A stretch of DNA of 64,000 nt from Streptomyces spinoverrucosus (lineage in GTDB: Bacteria > Actinomycetota > Actinomycetes > Streptomycetales > Streptomycetaceae), in the NCBI RefSeq assembly GCF_006539505.1, contig NZ_BJND01000004.1:124001-188000 (forward strand), in the 5' to 3' direction. Position numbers and translations under genes: made by a program. The notes under the pieces are model-generated. The model saw only the letters and a list, made by a program, of their open reading frames with translations, was not told where the DNA came from and did no database searches. Below, one piece after another: positions 11,255-19,282 of this stretch (position 1 is the first letter of the stretch; each line of letters begins with the position of its first letter).

Positions 11255-11269
11255 ATAGGTGAGGCCTAT
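11255..11269. promoter_or_regulatory. ATAGG-N5-CCTAT palindrome between sdhCAB and lysR (T-N11-A type)
   Basis: This interrupted palindrome contains TAGGTGAGGCCTA, which fits the T-N11-A box of LysR regulators. It lies just upstream of the divergent LysR gene and 60 bases before the sdhC ATG. A TATGCT that could be a -10 element for the lysR gene overlaps its right side, so binding could repress lysR and control sdh. Confidence 0.5.
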
Positions 11270-11278
11270 GCTGGCTGT

Positions 11279-12163
11279 ATGCAGTTCCAGCAGCTCCAGT
11301 ACTTCGTGGCGGTGGCCGAGACCCGGCACTTCACCCGGGCCGCGGATCTCGTCCATGTCGCCCAGCCGTCGTTGTCGCAGCAGATCAAGGCGCTGGAGCG
11401 GGAACTCGGCGCGGATCTGTTCCTGCGGGCGCGCGGGAACATCACGCTGACCGACGCGGGCGAGGCGCTGCTGCCGCTGGCGCGGCGGATCCTGGCCGAC
11501 GCGGACACCGCGCGGCACGAGGTGCAGGAGCTGGTGCAGCTGCGGCGGGGGCGGGTGCGGCTGGGGGCCACGCCGAGTCTGTGCACCGGGCTGCTGCCGG
11601 ATGTGCTGCGCGCCTTCCACGACCGCTATCCGGGCATCCAGCTGCTGATCGAGGAGGGCGGCTCGCACGATCTCGTACGGCATCTCGCGCGCGGTGCGCT
11701 CGATCTCGCCCTCGTCGTGCTGCCGCTGCCGACGCCGTCGCCGGCGCTGACGACGGTGGAGCTGCTGCGGGAGGACCTGGTGGTGGTGTCGTCGCCGGAG
11801 GCGCCGCGGCCGGGTGGGGGGCGGCGGACCGTGCGGATCGCGGATCTGGAGGGGGAGCGGCTGGTGATGTTCCGGCACGGGTACGACTTGCGGGAGCTGA
11901 CCGTCGCCGCGTGTCGCTCCGCTGGGTTCGAGCCGGATTTCGCGGTGGAGGGTGGGGAGATGGACGCGGTGTTGGGGTTTGTGCGGGCGGGGTTGGGGGT
12001 GGCTGTGGTGCCTCGGATGGTTGCCGCGCGGTCCGGGCGGGGTCTGCGGGTCACTCCGTTGGCCCGGCCCGGACTTGATCGGACGATCGCGTTGGCGCAC
12101 CGGAGTGATGTGGCTCCGCCTCGGGCCGCTCGGGAGTTGCAGCGGATGCTTCTTGAGCGGTGA
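11279..12163 (+). CDS. LysR-family transcriptional regulator
   Basis: 294 residues. The winged helix-turn-helix fills residues 1-60 (MQFQQLQYFVAVAETRHFT, then PSLSQQIKALERELG). A linker helix and a co-inducer-binding domain follow, with RVRLGATPS as the start of subdomain I. ATG at 11279 is the family start; an in-frame ATG 42 bases upstream lacks support. A possible -10 lies only seven bases before the ATG, so a leaderless or very short leader message is likely. Divergence from sdhCAB suggests control of that operon (inference). Confidence 0.9.
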   Translation: MQFQQLQYFVAVAETRHFTRAADLVHVAQPSLSQQIKALERELGADLFLRARGNITLTDAGEALLPLARRILADADTARHEVQELVQLRRGRVRLGATPSLCTGLLPDVLRAFHDRYPGIQLLIEEGGSHDLVRHLARGALDLALVVLPLPTPSPALTTVELLREDLVVVSSPEAPRPGGGRRTVRIADLEGERLVMFRHGYDLRELTVAACRSAGFEPDFAVEGGEMDAVLGFVRAGLGVAVVPRMVAARSGRGLRVTPLARPGLDRTIALAHRSDVAPPRAARELQRMLLER

Positions 12164-12206
12164 GGGGGGTCGGTTCCGGTAGCGCCGTTGTGCTTCAGCG
12201 CCGTTC

Positions 12207-12253
12207 GGGGGTGCGGGTTGTCTTTGGCTGGTCGCGCAGTTCCCCGCGCCCCT
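12207..12253. repeat. Streptomyces-type dispersed intergenic palindrome
   Basis: The segment carries GCGCAGTTCCCCGCGCCCC, recognised from memory as the core of an intergenic repeat scattered through Streptomyces genomes. GGGGTGCGGG at the left can pair with CCCCGCGCCCC at the right. Sitting between two convergent stops, it may also terminate both transcripts. I see only this copy in the window. Confidence 0.6.
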
Positions 12254-12267
12254 TGGCGGCGTGCAGC

Positions 12268-14409
12268 TTACGGCGTTGCGTCGGCCAGGGCCAGCTCGTG
12301 TAGGCGCTCCGGGGGGCCCGGGCGGGCGTAGTACCAGCCCTGGGCTGTGTCGCAGCCGAGTATGCGGAGTTGTTCGGCCTGGGCGCCGGTTTCCACGCCC
12401 TCTACCGTGACCGCGAGGTCGAGGCTGTGGGCGAGGGAGACGATGCCTTCGACGATCTTGAGGTCGACGGGGTCGGCCGGGAACTGCTGCATGCTCTGGG
12501 TGAAGGAGCGGTCCAGCTTGAGGATGCTCACCGGGAGGCGGCGGAGGTTGGCAAGGTTGGAGTAGCCGGTACCGAAGTCGTCCAGGGCGATGTCGACGCC
12601 CATCTCGGCCAGCCGGCGCAGCGGCTTGAGCAGGTCGTCGTCGGCTCCGATCAGGGCGGATTCGGTGACCTCCAGGCAGAGGGCGTCGGGCGCGACACCC
12701 TCTGCTTGCAGGATCTCGACCGTGTCCTGGACCAGGCCCGGGTGGGTGAGCTGGCACGGGGAGAGGTTGACGTTGATGCGCAGCGGCGCGGAGGGCGTGC
12801 CGGCGTAGCGCTCCCGCCAGTCGCGGGCCTGGCGTACCGACTGCTCCAGGACCCAGCGGCCCAGCGGGACGATCAGCCCGGTGTGTTCGGCGAGCGGGAT
12901 GAAACGGTCGGGGCCGAGGACGCCGTGCTGGGGGTGCAGCCAGCGGACCAGGGCCTCGGCGCCGCGCACACTGCCGTCGCCGAGGTGGACCAGGGGCTGG
13001 TACTCGATGAAGAACTCGCCGCGCTCCAGCGCGGTCGGCAGCGCCGTGGTGAGCCCGTGCCGGGTGATGGCGCGGGCATCGGCCTCGGCGTCGGCCACCT
13101 CGAAGCGGTTGCCGCCGGCCGACTTGGCCCGGTACATGGTGATGTCGGCGCTGCGCAGCACCTCGGCCGCGCTGCGCTCCCCTGCCGCGCCCTCGACGAC
13201 GCCGATGCTGCCGCGCACGGTCAGCTCCCGGCCGTCGACGCTGATCGGGGCGACCAGCGCGTTCATGATCCGGGCGGCGAGCTCGTCGACCTCGCGCTGG
13301 GTGTCGGGGCCGGTGGTGAGCGCCACGAACTCGTCGCCGCCGAGCCGGGCGACCATCTCGCCGGGCGCGGTGGCACAGGCCTGGAGCCGGTCGGCGACCT
13401 CGACGAGCAGCCGGTCGCCGGCCGCGTGGCCGAGGCTGTCGTTGATGGTCTTGAAGCCGTCGAGGTCGAGATAGCACAGGCCGAAGCGCTGGCCCTCGCC
13501 CGCGCTCAGCACCTTCTCCAGGCGTTCGAAGAACAGGGTGCGGTTGGGCAGTCCGGTGAGGGCGTCGTGGGTGGCCTCGTAGCGCAGCCGGAGGTTGAGC
13601 AGCCGCCGTTCGGTGGTGTCCTCCATCAGCGCGAGCTGGTACTGCGGGTTGCCGTCGGGGTCGCGCAGCAGGGAGACGGTGAGGTTGGTCCACAGGACCG
13701 TTCCGTCGGGCCGGTAGAAGGCCTTCTCCACGTGGTAGTGCTCGCGTTCGCCGCGCACCAGCTCCTCGTAGAGCCGCCAGACCTGGGGGGCGTCGTCGGC
13801 GTGGGTCCACTCCCGGACGTTGCGGCCGCGCACGTTCTGCTCGGACCCGCCGAACATGCGCGTCAACGCGCCGTTGACTTCAAGGACGTTGCCGTCGAGG
13901 TCGGCGATGCCGATACCTATGGCCGCGCCCTCGAACACCGCGCGGAAGCGGGCCTCGCTGGCGTGCAGTGCCTGCGCCACCACGCCCTGGGCGCGCAGCG
14001 CGGCCTGCGCGATGGACTCCTGCTCGGCCAGGGTGCGGGCGCGCAGCGCCTGGGCGAACCCGGCGGCCATGGCGTGCTGCAGCCGTGCCGACCGGGCCCG
14101 CAGGTCCTCCTGGGGGCGGTCGTCACCGCAGTAGAGCACCAGGTAGGCGTCGACGCAGTCCAGGGCCCGGCTGAGCGCCTCCGGGTCGGTGCAGTGCGCG
14201 TCGACCAGGGCGGCGCCGACCGCGCGGCCCTCGGCCGCGTCGAAGGTCCGGGCGCGCAGCGCCCCGCTCAACCTCCGGGCCAGCGGCAGCAGTAGCTCCT
14301 CGAACTCCGGTCTGGTCAGCGACGTCGAGGTGGCCGGGTAGACCGCCCGGCTCCAGATCGTCGCGAACCGCCGCAGTCTGTCCTCCGGCCCGTCCGGCTC
14401 CGCGATCAC
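12268..14409 (-). CDS. rmdA: PAS-GGDEF-EAL cyclic-di-GMP enzyme, RmdA
   Basis: 713 residues. The N-terminal 145 residues are a helical region, then a PAS domain (about 150-268), GGDEF (about 272-435; intact GGDEF at 357-361) and EAL (about 450-700; EALVRW at 484-489, ALDDFGTGYSN at about 608-618). Both catalytic motifs look intact. No RxxD inhibitory site precedes GGDEF. S. coelicolor RmdA has this order and nearly this length, and is reported as a c-di-GMP phosphodiesterase affecting development. GTG at 14409 overlaps the upstream methyltransferase stop (GTGA), so translation is coupled. A reading frame running 308 codons further upstream is a shadow of that methyltransferase. Confidence 0.9.
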   Translation of the reverse strand: MIAEPDGPEDRLRRFATIWSRAVYPATSTSLTRPEFEELLLPLARRLSGALRARTFDAAEGRAVGAALVDAHCTDPEALSRALDCVDAYLVLYCGDDRPQEDLRARSARLQHAMAAGFAQALRARTLAEQESIAQAALRAQGVVAQALHASEARFRAVFEGAAIGIGIADLDGNVLEVNGALTRMFGGSEQNVRGRNVREWTHADDAPQVWRLYEELVRGEREHYHVEKAFYRPDGTVLWTNLTVSLLRDPDGNPQYQLALMEDTTERRLLNLRLRYEATHDALTGLPNRTLFFERLEKVLSAGEGQRFGLCYLDLDGFKTINDSLGHAAGDRLLVEVADRLQACATAPGEMVARLGGDEFVALTTGPDTQREVDELAARIMNALVAPISVDGRELTVRGSIGVVEGAAGERSAAEVLRSADITMYRAKSAGGNRFEVADAEADARAITRHGLTTALPTALERGEFFIEYQPLVHLGDGSVRGAEALVRWLHPQHGVLGPDRFIPLAEHTGLIVPLGRWVLEQSVRQARDWRERYAGTPSAPLRINVNLSPCQLTHPGLVQDTVEILQAEGVAPDALCLEVTESALIGADDDLLKPLRRLAEMGVDIALDDFGTGYSNLANLRRLPVSILKLDRSFTQSMQQFPADPVDLKIVEGIVSLAHSLDLAVTVEGVETGAQAEQLRILGCDTAQGWYYARPGPPERLHELALADATP

Positions 14410-15218
14410 GCCGTACGCCCCACGCCCGCGAAACCGGAGAAGGCATAAGGATCCTCGTCCTCCGGCGCGGTGTCCGGTCGCCAGACAGGCATCGGCACCA
14501 GTCCCGGTTCCACCATGTCGTACCCCTCGAAGAACCGCGCGATCTCCTCGCGCGAGCGCATGATCAGCGGGTTGCGGAGGTCCTTGTATACGTCGACCGT
14601 GCCGCCCGCCCGCTCGGGTGGCAGCGGGATTCCCTCGTACGAGGCATGCGTGAGAACCAGCATGCTGCCGGGCGCCAGTGCGTCGCTCAGTTGAGCCACC
14701 GCCCCGTACGGGTCGTCCGCGTCCTCCACGAAGTGCAGTATGGCAACGAGCAGCAGCGCCACCGGCCGCTTCAGGTCGATCAGTTGCTCCACCTGAGGGC
14801 TGGACAGGATCTCCCCCGGCTTGCGCAGATCGGCCGCGACCACGCCCGCGTTCTCGTTGCCCTCCAGAACGGCCTGGCTGTGCGCGACGGCGACCGGGTC
14901 GTGGTCGACGTAGACCACCCGCGCGCCGGGGCTGGCCGTCTGGGCCACCTCGTGGACGTTGCCGTACGTCGGGATGCCCGAGCCGATGTCCAGGAACTGT
15001 GTGATGCCCTCGCCGGCCGCGTAGCGCACGGCGCGGCGCATGAACGCCCGGTTCGCCTGCATGATCTTCGGCAGTCCCGGCATGAACTCCATGGCCCTGC
15101 GGGCCGCTTCCCGGTCGACCTCGAAGTTGTGCGAACCGCCCAGGTAGTAGTCGTAGATCCGCGCAACACTCGGCACCGAGATGTCGATGCTTCGTGGGGC
15201 CCAGGCGGGACGCTCCAT
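14406..15218 (-). CDS. SAM-dependent methyltransferase, DUF574 family
   Basis: 270 residues. Family features are a leading IDISVPSVARIYDYYLGGSHNF, FLDIGSGIPTYGNVHEVA (SAM motif I), RVVYVDHDPVAVAHSQAVL (motif II) and LLVAILHFVED. DUF574 proteins are abundant in Streptomyces and mostly uncharacterised. ATG at 15218 has GGAGAG nine bases upstream. The stop overlaps the rmdA GTG, which is unusual for this family and suggests coordinated synthesis with the c-di-GMP enzyme. The substrate is unknown. Confidence 0.9.
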   Translation of the reverse strand: MERPAWAPRSIDISVPSVARIYDYYLGGSHNFEVDREAARRAMEFMPGLPKIMQANRAFMRRAVRYAAGEGITQFLDIGSGIPTYGNVHEVAQTASPGARVVYVDHDPVAVAHSQAVLEGNENAGVVAADLRKPGEILSSPQVEQLIDLKRPVALLLVAILHFVEDADDPYGAVAQLSDALAPGSMLVLTHASYEGIPLPPERAGGTVDVYKDLRNPLIMRSREEIARFFEGYDMVEPGLVPMPVWRPDTAPEDEDPYAFSGFAGVGRTA

Positions 15219-15352
15219 CTATCTCTCCAAGGCGTAGGCGATCCGGTGTTCGAGCAGAGGCTACTGATCGCCCGCCAACGGAGCGAGCCGAAACGGAAAT
15301 TGACCGTCCGTTCCCGGTCACTGCCTGCGGCACGTGCCGAATTGACAGTCCA

Positions 15353-15392
15353 GAAGACTACCGGTGATTCATGAAGACTCCCGGTGAATGAC
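15353..15392. repeat. Two tandem 20-bp repeats (GAAGACT-CCGGTGA type)
   Basis: Two copies begin GAAGACTACCGGTGATTCAT and GAAGACTCCCGGTGAATGAC, with a period of 20. They lie between the repeat lipoprotein terminator and the methyltransferase-rmdA operon. The role is unknown; they could be paired operator sites. Confidence 0.5.
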
Positions 15393-15397
15393 GGCAA

Positions 15398-15439
15398 AGC
15401 GGTCCGCATCCCGCGTGGTGGCGTGGGATACGGACCGCT
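15398..15439 (-). terminator. Long stem-loop after the repeat lipoprotein gene
   Basis: AGCGGTCCG-c-ATCCC pairs with GGGAT-a-CGGACCGCT around a short loop. It lies 43 bases past the lipoprotein stop and is followed on the minus strand by CTTTGCC. Confidence 0.8.
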
Positions 15440-15481
15440 GGGTTGTGCGCCGGGTCTCGAACCGGGGACGGTACGCGCCCG

Positions 15482-16480
15482 CTACTCCCCGGGAGCGCCG
15501 ACCGGCTTGCCGTCGGACCGGATGGCGAACCATGTCCCGCCCACGCCCTGACCGTTGGTGTCACCGGGCTTCTTGTCGCCCGCGAAGGTGTAGATCGGAA
15601 TGCAGTCGATGGTCTGCTGCTTGATGCCGTCGGGGCGGTCGAAGACGACATAGCCCCGGTTGGGAGTGGAGCCCTGCAGGTCGATGCCCTTGGTGTCCTT
15701 CGCGTCGACCGGCGCGATGACGGGCCACTTCTCCAGGCACTCGCCGGTGCACGCGGTCTTCATCGGCCACTGCGAGTCCTTCATGAAGCGGTAGACCGTG
15801 TGGCCGTTCTTGTCGACGACGATCTCGCCGAGCTTCGGGTCGTTACGGGTGGACAGTCCGGGCAGGTCCTCCGCCGAACCCGAGGCCGAGGCCTTCTTGC
15901 CGTCGGGAGCCAGCGCGTACCAAGTGCCGCCCACACCCTGGCCCTTGGTGTCGCCCGGGTTGACGTCCTTCGCATAGCGGTACGCCGGCCAGCCGCCGAC
16001 GGTCAGCTGCTTGGTGCCGTCGGGGCGGGTGACCTCGCCGAGCATCGACTCGTCGATGCCCTCGCCCGCGGTGGCGTCGTCCGCGGGAACGGGCGGCCAG
16101 GCGGTCGCGCAGTCGCCCTCGCAGTTGGTCTTGGGCGGTTCGGCCGTGTCCTGGTCGAACCGGTAGAGGGTGCGGCCGGCGCTGTCGGTCAGCACCTGCC
16201 CGAGTTCGGTGTTGGCGGAGACGGACAGCTTGCCCGCGGAGGCGGACTGCGCCCCGGCGTTCTGCTCGCCCGCCGCGGCACCCGCGTCGGCTCCGGTGCC
16301 GGTACCCGTACCGGCGGTGGTGGCGCCGAGCCCGGAGCTTCCGTATCCGCCGGCCGGGGCGGTCGCGCCCACGTTCTGACTGGCCGGCGGGGTGCCACTT
16401 TCCTGACCGCACGCCGTCGTCAGCACCAGTACGGCCGCGGCGCTCGCCACGAGCGAGGCGCTCCGCCAGGAGGTCTTCAT
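15482..16480 (-). CDS. Secreted lipoprotein with repeats of the DUF/Lipoprotein_15 type
   Basis: 332 residues. A lipoprotein signal ends LTTAC (Cys24), followed by a Gly/Ala/Thr-rich linker of about 65 residues. Then comes a tandem pair of extracellular domains. Each contains L(G)xVLTDSAGRTLYRFxxD-like text, a C-x3-C pair with a following WPP or WPV (NCEGDCATAWPP and ACTGECLEKWPV), and a closing GGTWYAL or GGTWFAI. This arrangement matches the 'secreted repeat of unknown function' family, which is often found near redox or metal proteins. ATG at 16480 has GGGAG nine bases upstream. From memory it corresponds to a studied S. coelicolor lipoprotein (SCO0930). The function is unproven. Confidence 0.85.
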   Translation of the reverse strand: MKTSWRSASLVASAAAVLVLTTACGQESGTPPASQNVGATAPAGGYGSSGLGATTAGTGTGTGADAGAAAGEQNAGAQSASAGKLSVSANTELGQVLTDSAGRTLYRFDQDTAEPPKTNCEGDCATAWPPVPADDATAGEGIDESMLGEVTRPDGTKQLTVGGWPAYRYAKDVNPGDTKGQGVGGTWYALAPDGKKASASGSAEDLPGLSTRNDPKLGEIVVDKNGHTVYRFMKDSQWPMKTACTGECLEKWPVIAPVDAKDTKGIDLQGSTPNRGYVVFDRPDGIKQQTIDCIPIYTFAGDKKPGDTNGQGVGGTWFAIRSDGKPVGAPGE

Positions 16481-16596
16481 CGTCAACTCCCATAATCGCA
16501 AGGGTTATTGCAGCGCCCTGCTGCGCCGCCGCACGACCATGGGTACGAACGCGGGCGCCGGTTGTGTTCAACCGGATCGGAGATTTCTTTCCCGAA

Positions 16597-16646
16597 CCTG
16601 TGATCGGAACCTGTGATCGGGGCCTGCGATCGGGGCCTGCGATCGG
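16597..16646. repeat. Four tandem 13-bp repeats (CCTGTGATCGGGG type)
   Basis: Units read CCTGTGATCGGAA, CCTGTGATCGGGG, CCTGCGATCGGGG and CCTGCGATCGG. They lie in the 290-bp gap between the divergent repeat lipoprotein and the Pro/Thr-rich gene. The rest of this gap shows no gene. Confidence 0.8.
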
Positions 16647-16771
16647 CCTGTGGCCGGGCCCTTGGCCGAGGATCCGCCGATCAAACCCCGCGGCGCCCAC
16701 TTCCCCCGTTCGGGGCAATCCCCCGGAAGCCCGGGCGTGTGGCGGCCCGGGAAGCCTCATGATCTCGAACC

Positions 16772-17377
16772 GTGCATGGTTCCGAACCGACCCAATCGTC
16801 TGTCGGCGTACGCATGTTGGCCCTGGTCACACTGGCCGCGGCGCTCGTCGGCGCCCCGGTCGGCGCGGCCGTGGCCGACTCCTGTGCGTACGCGTCGACC
16901 GGACCGGGAGGCACGGAGGTGGTGGCGGTCGCGGGGAGCCGGACGTGGCCCACTCCCCCGACGTGCCCCGGCCCCAGTCCCACCCACAGTCCGACGCCGA
17001 CACCGACCCCGACGCCGACGCCACAACCCCCACCCGAGCCGAAGCCCACGCCCCCGCCCACACCGACACCCACACCCAGCCAGCGTCCCGAGCCACCACC
17101 CCGGCCCGCACCGCCGCCACCGGCCCCCGCACCCCCACCAGCCCCGGCTCCCCCGCCACCCCTGACGCCGACTCCGACTCCGACACCCACCCCCAGACCG
17201 TCACCGTCCCCGTCGACCAAGGCCACCCCGCGTCCGACCGTGACCCCGGTGAGCTACCCCCGCTACCGCACCCCGCCGCGCAACCGGCCGTCGCAGGGCG
17301 GTCAGTCGCCGGTCACCTACGTCCTGCTCATCACCGTGCCCGCGCTGCTCGCCGTCGCCGCGCTGCGTCCCCGCTGA
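16772..17377 (+). CDS. Secreted Pro/Thr-rich protein with C-terminal membrane anchor
   Basis: 201 residues. An N-terminal signal sequence is centred on MLALVTLAAALVGAPVGAAVA, followed by a short Cys-containing head (two Cys, about residues 38 and 65). A stalk of about 110 residues is almost entirely Pro, Thr, Ser and charged spacers (PTPTP and PPP runs), and could span the cell wall. A hydrophobic segment YVLLITVPALLAVAAL ends the protein with a short basic tail. No LPxTG or LAxTG sorting motif is seen. The GTG start at 16772 has weak ribosome-site support; ATG at 16814 is the alternative. It overlaps nothing and lies 16 bases before the DUF4239 gene. The function is unknown. Confidence 0.7.
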   Translation: MHGSEPTQSSVGVRMLALVTLAAALVGAPVGAAVADSCAYASTGPGGTEVVAVAGSRTWPTPPTCPGPSPTHSPTPTPTPTPTPQPPPEPKPTPPPTPTPTPSQRPEPPPRPAPPPPAPAPPPAPAPPPPLTPTPTPTPTPRPSPSPSTKATPRPTVTPVSYPRYRTPPRNRPSQGGQSPVTYVLLITVPALLAVAALRPR

Positions 17378-17393
17378 TCCCTGGAGGCATCCG

Positions 17394-18158
17394 TTGCCGG
17401 AATGGCTTGTTCTCACCCTCGCGATGCTGGCCGCCTGCGCTCTGGTGGTCGTCATCACCCTGCTGCGGCACCGTGCGGTGTCCGAGGACGAGGATCCCTC
17501 CGAAACGCCGGACGTCATCGAGTACATGACGATGTGGATCGGCGTGGTGTACGCCATCGTGCTCGGCCTGGCCATCGCCGGTGTCTGGGAGGCCCGCAAC
17601 TCCGCCCAGGAGCACGTACGGGCGGAGGCCCAGGCGCTGCACGAGATCACCGAACGGGTCCGGGTCTATCCACCCGAGGTACGTGACCGCATTCGGGAGG
17701 ATGTCAACACCTATGTCGGACACGTCGTCACCACCGAGTGGAAGGCGATGACCGACAAGGGCGAGGTCACCGAGCGCGGCACCGTGCTGCTGAACCAGGT
17801 GCGCGCGAGCGTCACGGACTACGAGCCGAGGACCGACTTCGAGGCCCAGGCCTACCAGCCGCTCGTCGACCAGGTGGCCGAGGCGGACCGGGCGCGCCAT
17901 GCGCGGGCGGACTCGACCCAGCCGACCATGCCGGGCGTGGTGTGGTTCGGACTCATCACCGGGGCGGTGATCACCGTCGGGATGATCCTCGCCCTGCAGA
18001 TCAGGCGCACCCCGCGCGAGCTGGTCCTCGCGGTGCTGTTCTCCGCGCTGATCGCCTTTCTGCTCTTCCTGATCTGGGACTTCGACGCGCCCTACAGCCG
18101 GGGCGTCACGGCCTCGTACGATCCGTTCCTGGCTCTCTTTCCGGACGCCAAGGGCTGA
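17394..18158 (+). CDS. DUF4239-type integral membrane protein
   Basis: 254 residues with a TTG start preceded by GGAGG. Two N-terminal membrane helices (about residues 4-24 and 43-66) and two C-terminal ones (about 182-202 and 208-230) flank a soluble middle of about 110 residues. The segment EYMTMWIGVVYAIVLGLAIAGVWEAR is typical of the DUF4239 (bestrophin-like) family. An ion-channel role has been suggested for relatives but not shown here. It is probably co-transcribed with the preceding Pro/Thr-rich gene, given the 16-bp gap. Confidence 0.8.
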   Translation: MPEWLVLTLAMLAACALVVVITLLRHRAVSEDEDPSETPDVIEYMTMWIGVVYAIVLGLAIAGVWEARNSAQEHVRAEAQALHEITERVRVYPPEVRDRIREDVNTYVGHVVTTEWKAMTDKGEVTERGTVLLNQVRASVTDYEPRTDFEAQAYQPLVDQVAEADRARHARADSTQPTMPGVVWFGLITGAVITVGMILALQIRRTPRELVLAVLFSALIAFLLFLIWDFDAPYSRGVTASYDPFLALFPDAKG

Positions 18159-18383
18159 CGTCGGGGGGCGTGTGGCGCGCCGCCGCCGTCCCCCGGCCAC
18201 AGCAACGACGTACCCCGGTCGGCCCACAGGGTTGCCCCGTTCGCACGACTGCGATCGCGCGCAGGCACTCCCGTTCCTAGCGTTTCGGTCAACGAGGAGT
18301 ATTTCCGGTGCGATCGCAATGGAGATCTGCAGCTGCTCCTCGGGGACCGGAGGATCCAGATGCGCGCAATACACCTCGCACAT

Positions 18384-18424
18384 GACGTCGGCCCCGGAAC
18401 CTCCTGGGGTCCGGGGCCAACGTC
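18384..18424. terminator. Bidirectional terminator between convergent genes
   Basis: A 15-bp stem with one mismatch (GACGTCGGCCCCGGA against TCCGGGGCCAACGTC) and an 11-base loop. It lies between the DUF4239 gene and the secreted-protein gene. The remaining 18159-18383 stretch holds no convincing gene. Confidence 0.8.
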
Positions 18425-18462
18425 CGTACGTGCGATCAGGTCTCCAGGCGCGGGGCGGCGCG

Positions 18463-18948
18463 TCAGAGGCGCTTCTCGGAGCGGCGGCGCATCCAGAACA
18501 CGCCGCCGCCGATGAGGGCCGCGGCGACCAGGCCGCCGCCGATGGCCATGTCGGCCGGTGTCGCCCCGGTGGTGCTGCTGCCGCCGAGACCGCCCCGGAC
18601 ACCGCCGATGACGGTGAAGGCGTTCGGGCGGATCAGCCGCCGGCCCGAGCAGTGGATGAGGATGTCGTAGGTGCCGGGGCCGGCGTTGCTGTCGATCGTC
18701 GCCTGCCCCCTCGAGGTTCCGTTGGCACCGTTGATCGGCGACAGTCTGGCCGGGGAAAAGGCCTCGGACGTCATGGTGCCGCCCCTTGGGCAGCCGTCGA
18801 CGGTGACCGTCATCTGGCCCCCGCGGGCGATGACGCTGGGCAGGGCGACGATATTGCTCGGGGTGTTCCCCGCGACGGCCGCCGGGGCCGCGACCCCGAC
18901 TACGGCGGCCACCGCGGCGGAGACCGCCAGGGCACGAGAGTTTCGCAT
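18463..18948 (-). CDS. Small secreted protein with C-terminal membrane segment
   Basis: 161 residues. ATG at 18948 has GGAGG eight bases upstream. Residues 1-26 are a signal peptide ending APAAVAG. The middle (about 35-110) looks like a small beta-domain with two Cys (GCPRG and IHCSGRR), followed by a Gly/Thr linker, a membrane helix (IGGGLVAAALIGGGVFW) and a tail MRRRSEKRL. The layout is that of a cell-surface protein kept in the membrane. It has no LAxTG-like motif although it is divergent from a sortase gene. The function is unknown. Confidence 0.8.
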   Translation of the reverse strand: MRNSRALAVSAAVAAVVGVAAPAAVAGNTPSNIVALPSVIARGGQMTVTVDGCPRGGTMTSEAFSPARLSPINGANGTSRGQATIDSNAGPGTYDILIHCSGRRLIRPNAFTVIGGVRGGLGGSSTTGATPADMAIGGGLVAAALIGGGVFWMRRRSEKRL

Positions 18949-19282
18949 GTCATCCTCCGCGGAAGACGCCCCGGGGCCCGTCCCCGGTCGATCGGCGAGA
19001 AAGCGTCTCCCAGCAAAACCCTCAGTTGCCACAGGAAAACTCGCATTTCGGCGATGGTCCGTCCTGGTGAGGCAACACGCCGGGGGTAAACCACACAATC
19101 AGATATTGCCGCAGGTCACGGACCGTCAGAAAAATCCTGCGCGCGGCAACTCGGATGGCGCACCGCCCCGGGCCGGGACCACCCATTCGTATCTCCCCCG
19201 TCGCCGGTTTCCCTCCGGCGTCTTAGCGTTCTCCCATGCGCTGAATGACGTGGCGACGGCCGCGTCGAGAGGGGATGACACC
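18949..19282. other. Divergent intergenic region, secreted protein/sortase
   Basis: This 334-bp stretch is less GC-rich than its surroundings and must hold the promoters for both flanking genes. I see no RNA gene, no long palindrome and no open frame with a ribosome site. Confidence 0.6.

Noticed and set aside
11225-13810. 861-codon minus-strand open frame over lysR and rmdA
   Set aside because: Runs through two real genes in the wrong frames; composition is Pro/Arg-rich shadow text.
17331-18602. 423-codon open frame on the minus strand across the DUF4239 gene
   Set aside because: Basic and low-complexity, with no family features. The plus-strand TTG gene with GGAGG and membrane helices explains the region. 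High GC keeps the opposite frame open.
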